Source: Haplomitrium mnioides (lineage: Eukaryota > Marchantiophyta > Haplomitriopsida > Calobryales). Taken from it: a DNA stretch of 24,558 bases. The position numbers were made by a program, and so were the translations under genes. The notes beneath the pieces were generated by a model. That model saw only the letters and a program-made list of their open reading frames with translations, ran no database searches and was not told the origin of the DNA. The stretch covers positions 1-24,558 of the forward strand of contig JBNGIS010034964.1 in the NCBI GenBank assembly GCA_049999725.1, read 5' to 3'. This document shows, one piece after another, positions 20,478 to 24,558 of the stretch (within the stretch, counting starts at the first letter, position 1; the number at the start of each line of letters is the position of its first letter).

Positions 20478-20794
20478 TCCTATTTCACTTGGTAGTCGAA
20501 ATTTTTTTTTCAAAGATTTGTCATTCAAAAACATCAAATTTAAGACTAAAATCTTATTTTCGAAAAAAAAATTGTTTTTTATGAACAAAAAATGCTAATT
20601 TTCTATTTAGATTATATTTCAAATATTTTTTTAGAAATAAAACTTAAAAAACAAACATTTTGGTTATTCGAATATTTTGAAAAAACTTGACACTATTGTG
20701 AATAAATTAAATTCAACAAAAAGGAAATAAAATATATATCTTTCGGTAGAAAAAAACTACAGGAAAACGTAAATGTCCATTCGGGTAAGGACTT
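20478..20794. other. AT-rich subterminal region of the inverted unit
   Basis: The stretch has long A/T runs and no gene. It lies between terminal repeat and array in the same way as 10130-10912 in the other unit. Confidence 0.55.
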
Positions 20795-20819
20795 TAAACC
20801 TGACTTTGAGCATCGTAGC

Positions 20820-21165
20820 CAACAAAATCTATGGAAGCATAGACTCCAAACGAGAACCATAAAGCCTATGCATGCATAGACTCCGAACAAGAATCCTAAA
20901 TCCTTTGCGTGCTTAGACTCTGAACAAGAACAACGAAGCCATGCATGCATGAACTTTCAACTAGAATCCTACAGCCAAAACATGCCAAGCGTCTAAAGAA
21001 GAACCCTGCAGCCTATGCAAGCATAGACATTGAACAAGAACCCTTTGACCAATGGGTGCAGGGACTTTGAACAACAACCGTACAGCTTAAGCGCACAGGG
21101 AAACCGAACAAGAACTACAAAGCCTTAATGCGCAAAGACACTAAACAATGTGCAAAGACTCCAAA
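20820..21165. repeat. 37-bp tandem array with palindromic cores
   Basis: About nine units of roughly 37 bp have the form GACTCCGAACAAGAACC-TAAAGCCTATGCATGCATA. The cores are variants of CTATGCGCGCATAG: CTATGGAAGCATAG, CTATGCATGCATAG and CTATGCAAGCATAG, plus more decayed ones. The first two full units (20846 and 20883) are exactly 37 bp each. Decay increases towards 21165. Confidence 0.85.
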
Positions 21166-21437
21166 TTATTCTAAGATTAGAAATTGAGTTCAAACTATTC
21201 TTGGATTATCAAAAGGGACAACTTATTCTTAGGGGCAATAAACCGAATCTTGATGAAAAGACTTGTAGTAGATTGAAAGAGCAACAAGATGAAACTTTTA
21301 CAAAAAAAGATTTGGAAAAACTAAATTTTATTATTGCTGCAAATTGTACAAAGACGTCCTCATACTCTCTCCTCTTCAGAAGGAACTGTCTCATCTAAAT
21401 CTATAGGCTGAGCATCTACAGCTCCTAGAGAGTCCTG

Positions 21438-23266
21438 TCAAGACTTTCCAGTCCTCGATATAACTACAGAGTCACCAAAAGCACCCGCAATACCAAGAGG
21501 AACATGTTCCTTGTGGTACGCAAAAACTATCTGTGACTCAGTCACATCGGATGGCAAGGAAGCCATCTCCAAAACCCTCTGAGTAATATAAATAGACTGA
21601 CGTCTATCATATTCCATGGCGATGCAATTTCCCATTAGCTTAAGAGCACAGACAAGGCCTGTGCCAGACCTAGAGCAGAGATCAAGGATCTAATCTTGCT
21701 CTGCTGATAGATGGTCAATAAAAAAGTTATACAAAGCTTGCGGTTTTTGATAAACATTCACAGGAGCATCATCTCCTAGATGTTTAAACTTGGCAGAAAC
21801 TGCAGGGCAGCTAAAAACACTTCGCATTGGTTGCTGAGGAAGTCCAGTTGCAGAAGAAGCTTGCAAGTTGAAATGGCACATGCTTTTCTTTCCCTCCTTT
21901 GTCCAATAGCCCACCGTCTAGTACTCGTGGGCATGTGCGATTCTGAGACCACCAGAATGATGTATATTGCTCTTGTCTTTGCAAAAAGATAAACAGCCAT
22001 ATTAAATATTGTAATGAAAATGCAAGAGAAATAAAAAACAAAGAAATCAAAAAAAAAATAAAAGAACAACTCACCAGATGTCGTGATCAATTGCACAACA
22101 GACTTCAGAAAGGGCATCCTCCACGATGCCAAATTGTTGCGAAGAATGTATAATTACAAAGGACCAAAACTCCGAAGTAGTTACTGCCACAAAAGATGAT
22201 ACCATGTCGAAAATGTCATCTTTTGAAAATGGCTCTGAATTATCATGCTTACATTCCTTTAGGTTATAACTGTAAGGATTATCAGCAATAGCCAATGTGA
22301 AACACCGAGGTTTCACAAGGCCCTTCAATTTCCTTGCATTGGCTTCCACGTGGACTTGATAAAACGCCATGTTGAGACCGTCTACATAAGATAATAAATC
22401 TTCTTCCTCATCTCTCACAACTCCTTCTGTTGTGAGAGATGCAGCACCACTTTGCTACTGTGCTTTCCACTCCCTTGCCTTCTGGCAGGGGAGAAGAAAA
22501 GCCAGAGGGTAAGAGACCAATGTTGAAGGCTAGTCTTGTTCTTCGGGGGCTTCCTCGACCCCAAACTTCTTTCTTTCCTTCGCAGTTGCTGTAAGTTTCT
22601 TTGCTAGTTGTCGCTTGAAAGTTTTGTCCCCCTGAAAAAAATAAAAACAAAAACATTAGAAAACAAAAACATTGAAAAATTAAAACCATGCAAGCATGGA
22701 CTTCTATGCCCATGCGCGCATGGACTTTGAAAGCCATACGTGCATGGACTTCAAAGTTCAGGCGCTCAGGAACTTCGATGTCACTGTGCGCTTGGACATT
22801 GAAGTCCATGCGCACATCGACATCGACGTTCCTGCATGCATGGACTTTGAAGTCCATACGCGTATGGACATCGACATTCCTGGATGCCTGAACTTCGAAG
22901 TCCATGCGCGCATGGACTTCCAAGCCCAAGCGCGCTTGGACATCGACATAAATTTATAAAAAAATAAATGCAAAGACAAATGATAAATTAAAGATCCAAA
23001 GAAAGGAATTACCAAAAGATTCTCCAAACTAGAATAAAATGAAGACATCTTTGATTCTTCTGTGTGAAGAGGGTACTCCTCTCAAGCCTCTTCCCAAGAA
23101 TCGAAAAAAACTTCTGAACAAAAACTCTTCACCATTACCGCCAAAACCTTGTGTCTCTCTGCCTCTCGAGACATTTTATCCATCGAAAGCTCTCCGGCTT
23201 CCACCCGCTTCAAATCTGATATCTTTACTTTGTCTGGAAGACCTTGAAGAGACCTCCAAGGCGTCC
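21438..23266 (-). pseudogene. ParB-like / DNA methyltransferase fusion, copy 3 (C-terminal part)
   Basis: On the minus strand an exon runs from 23266 (TPWRSLQGLPDKVKISDLKRVEA) to 23013, an intron covers 23012-22632, and an exon with DLLSYVDGLNMAFYQVHVEANARKLKG contains motif IV as ADNPYSYN (22272-22283). A second intron covers 22074-21977. The last exon has HEYWTVGYWTKEGKKS, YQKPQALYNFF and motif I LDLCSRSGTGLV, then MEYDRR, ending at the TGA 21438-21440 shared with copy 2. It has only a few stops (near 23090, 22530, 22460 and 21695) and is the least decayed copy in this region. The ParB-like domain is missing because the copy ends at 23266 against the family-A repeat. Confidence 0.8.
22686..22950. 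repeat. Expanded palindromic array in intron 2 of copy 3
   Basis: About eleven units of 24-26 bp fill the intron. They include a perfect 24-bp palindrome at 22897-22920 centred on CCATGCGCGCATGG, an 18-bp one at 22853-22870 (core CCATACGCGTATGG) and a 14-bp one at 22926-22939 (CCAAGCGCGCTTGG). Spacers are TTTGAAG or ATCGACAT-like. The corresponding introns of copies 1 and 2 hold about one and three units, so the array differs between copies. Confidence 0.9.
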
Positions 23267-23502
23267 TGTCGTAGCATAGTAGTAGCACTCCAACCCCGAA
23301 AAGAACAACCAAGGATCGAACCGCATAAGATCTATATAGAAATCCGCTCTTGAACCACTTTTACCGACTTTCCAGATTCTTTAGAGAGTTCTGAAACTAC
23401 ACTCTATCAGTTCAGAGATGGACCTCTCTCCACTCTAGGACTGACAACCTTTTTCCTCCACAAAACCGATAAACACAAAAATACTTACTACTTCACAACA
23501 AC

Positions 23503-23518
23503 CACACACACACACACA
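23503..23518. repeat. CA dinucleotide microsatellite
   Basis: Eight CA units in a row, with more C/A-rich sequence upstream. Confidence 0.9.
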
Positions 23519-24403
23519 GGACACAAACCCAAGACTACCCAAGCTGTATGACTGACATTTCTGGAACAAGACAGTTGTTGTACAGGCTAATTTTAAATAG
23601 AAGCTGTATTAGAGAATTCCCAAGCAACCGGTTACCCAACTTGCAAGGATATCTCGGACCAACACTCCAGTACCTACCCTCGTTACAACCTCTCCCTTCT
23701 CCTCAAATTAGACACTCAGGCCACTCCAACCCAAAACATCCCAGAGCTTGATGCTAAGAACACAGCTATGGAACGACCCACCTGGTCTCACATCCAAGTG
23801 CTGCTCCTCCAACCACCAATCACTCTGTTTATTTGTTGAAATGACCACCTAGTCCCTAGGCACACACAAATCTGAACACTTCCTTGTTCTGCTGCAATCT
23901 CCCACCCAGACTCCACTGACTGGAAAACCACCGCAGGTCCTTTCCTCACAAATTTAACAAACATAGGACAGATCAGAACTCATAACAGACTTGATTGATC
24001 ATTCAAACCTTCCCCAATCACAATCTAAGACTCAGACTTCAATTCCACCAACAGAAACACCTCAGGCAACTCCCTTCATGCACTCCCCTGATGAAAAATT
24101 GTCTGATCCTTCCAATTGCCAACTGCAAAAGTTGCATCAACCCACTCTAGTTTCTGAATTCATCTCCATCCTCAAACTGCTCCTCATAAATCTGCAATAA
24201 AGAAAAATGAGCAAGAGACCTCACAGACATGAACACTCAGTATATTTCTTACAAAACACATGTACAATAAGAACTAACCAAACAAGAGCTCGACAACTGA
24301 CTTGTATCCCTCTCCCTATTCTCCTAAAACTAACGGATCAATCAATACTTTACATATTTTACATCTGCCATGAGAGACTAACTTTTTCTCCCTATGCTCC
24401 TAA

Positions 24404-24433
24404 TAAGAACTAACCACTCACAGGTGGTTCTTA
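24404..24433. repeat. Imperfect hairpin around TAAGAAC / GTTCTTA
   Basis: TAAGAAC-TAA-CCAC pairs with GTGGTTCTTA across a short loop. The element AATAAGAACTAAC also appears near 24267 and in the next hairpin, so it is a small dispersed repeat with unknown role. Confidence 0.6.
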
Positions 24434-24478
24434 AACTAAATCAACTCGTTTAACTAGTCTACATGTGTTTCGCTCACA

Positions 24479-24509
24479 ATAAGAACTAACTACTCGCATT
24501 AGTTCTTAT
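24479..24509. repeat. Perfect 11-bp inverted repeat with 9-nt loop
   Basis: ATAAGAACTAA at 24479-24489 is the exact reverse complement of TTAGTTCTTAT at 24499-24509. It shares the AAGAACTAAC sequence with the hairpin at 24404. No T-run or coding context suggests a terminator. Confidence 0.75.
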
Positions 24510-24558
24510 CTTAATTTTCAACCTTCAGTTACACAGGAGGCGTTTCGATCTTTCCGAC

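Larger units (their letters stand above)
20446..23266 (-). mobile_element. Second, inverted copy of the transposon unit (partial)
   Basis: The unit starts with the terminal repeat CCGCTACTTTGAACCA. Next come an AT-rich subterminal stretch, a 37-bp palindrome-bearing array, and a 3' flank similar to that of copy 2 (AGCTTGTTGCACTC... in copy 2, ATCTTGTTGCTCTT... here on the minus strand). Methyltransferase copy 3 follows on the minus strand. The unit breaks at 23266 against the family-A LTR-like repeat. The ParB-like domain and transposase of this copy would lie further right, outside the window. Confidence 0.7.
23267..24558 (-). mobile_element. LTR-like repeat, family A (right copy, continuing past the window)
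   Basis: On the minus strand 23462 to 23267 matches 1-194 and ends in CTACGACA directly against copy 3 coding sequence. The remaining 23463-24558 has no credible gene. It is C/A-rich with a CA repeat and two hairpins, and could be the body of the same LTR or separate flanking DNA. No primer-binding site is seen at the 23267 side. Confidence 0.45.

Noticed and set aside
22408-22959. Plus- and minus-strand frames with repeated VHARMDFEVHA-like peptides
   Set aside because: Same cause as above: array 22686-22950 lies in the intron of copy 3. The minus-strand frame runs from intron into exon without a start that fits.
23463-24558. Short plus-strand frames of 60-70 codons
   Set aside because: No recognisable domain, compositional bias towards C and A, and no splice or start context. 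Probably chance frames in non-coding repeat.

Overview
This window looks like intergenic DNA of a large, repeat-rich land-plant nuclear genome. Every recognisable open frame belongs to a mobile element or to cargo inside one. The evidence is two unrelated Ty3/gypsy retrotransposons with plant-type primer-binding sites, GT-AG introns with T-rich acceptors, and long AT-rich stretches. I see no ordinary host gene, rRNA, tRNA or CRISPR. The genus cannot be named from the sequence.

Layout. 1-194 is the 3' end of an LTR-like repeat (family A), found again inverted at 23267-23462. 195-337 is a plus-strand LTR end of gypsy family G1. 338-2596 is a decayed minus-strand G1 internal region (protease, gag, primer-binding site). 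2604 to about 5750 is its long LTR, which carries tandem repeats rich in TTGACC and CACGT motifs. 5756-8279 is a broken copy of an unusual gene joining a ParB-like domain to a DNA N6/N4-methyltransferase (copy 1). 8281-10097 is the 5' half of a second gypsy element (G2: LTR, primer-binding site, gag, protease, start of reverse transcriptase). 10098-20445 is most of a DNA transposon-like unit: a terminal repeat, a 52-bp tandem array, a minus-strand transposase-like pseudogene with the GH-x-H-x-x-I and LDN...ENKN signatures (DUF7869-like), a short divergent promoter region, then methyltransferase copy 2 on the plus strand. 20446-23266 is an inverted second unit that starts with the same terminal repeat and carries copy 3. 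23267-24558 is a family-A LTR-like sequence.

Main result. The transposase-like gene and the ParB-methyltransferase gene lie head to head about 460 bp apart. Copies of one 16-bp terminal sequence (CCGCTACTTTGAACCA) lie outside the transposase 3' end in one unit and outside the methyltransferase 3' end in the other, as expected for terminal inverted repeats of one family. I infer a plant DNA transposon that carries its own DNA-modification enzyme. It also carries many copies of a GC-rich palindrome built on CCATGCGCGCATGG, in the subterminal regions and inside introns. Several variants have changed both arms together, so pairing is kept.

Inferred insertion order: copy 1 was interrupted by G2; G2 reverse transcriptase by the 10098 unit; the tail array of that unit by the 20446 unit; and copy 3 by family A. 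All gene copies here are broken by stops and frameshifts, so activity would have to come from copies elsewhere in the genome.
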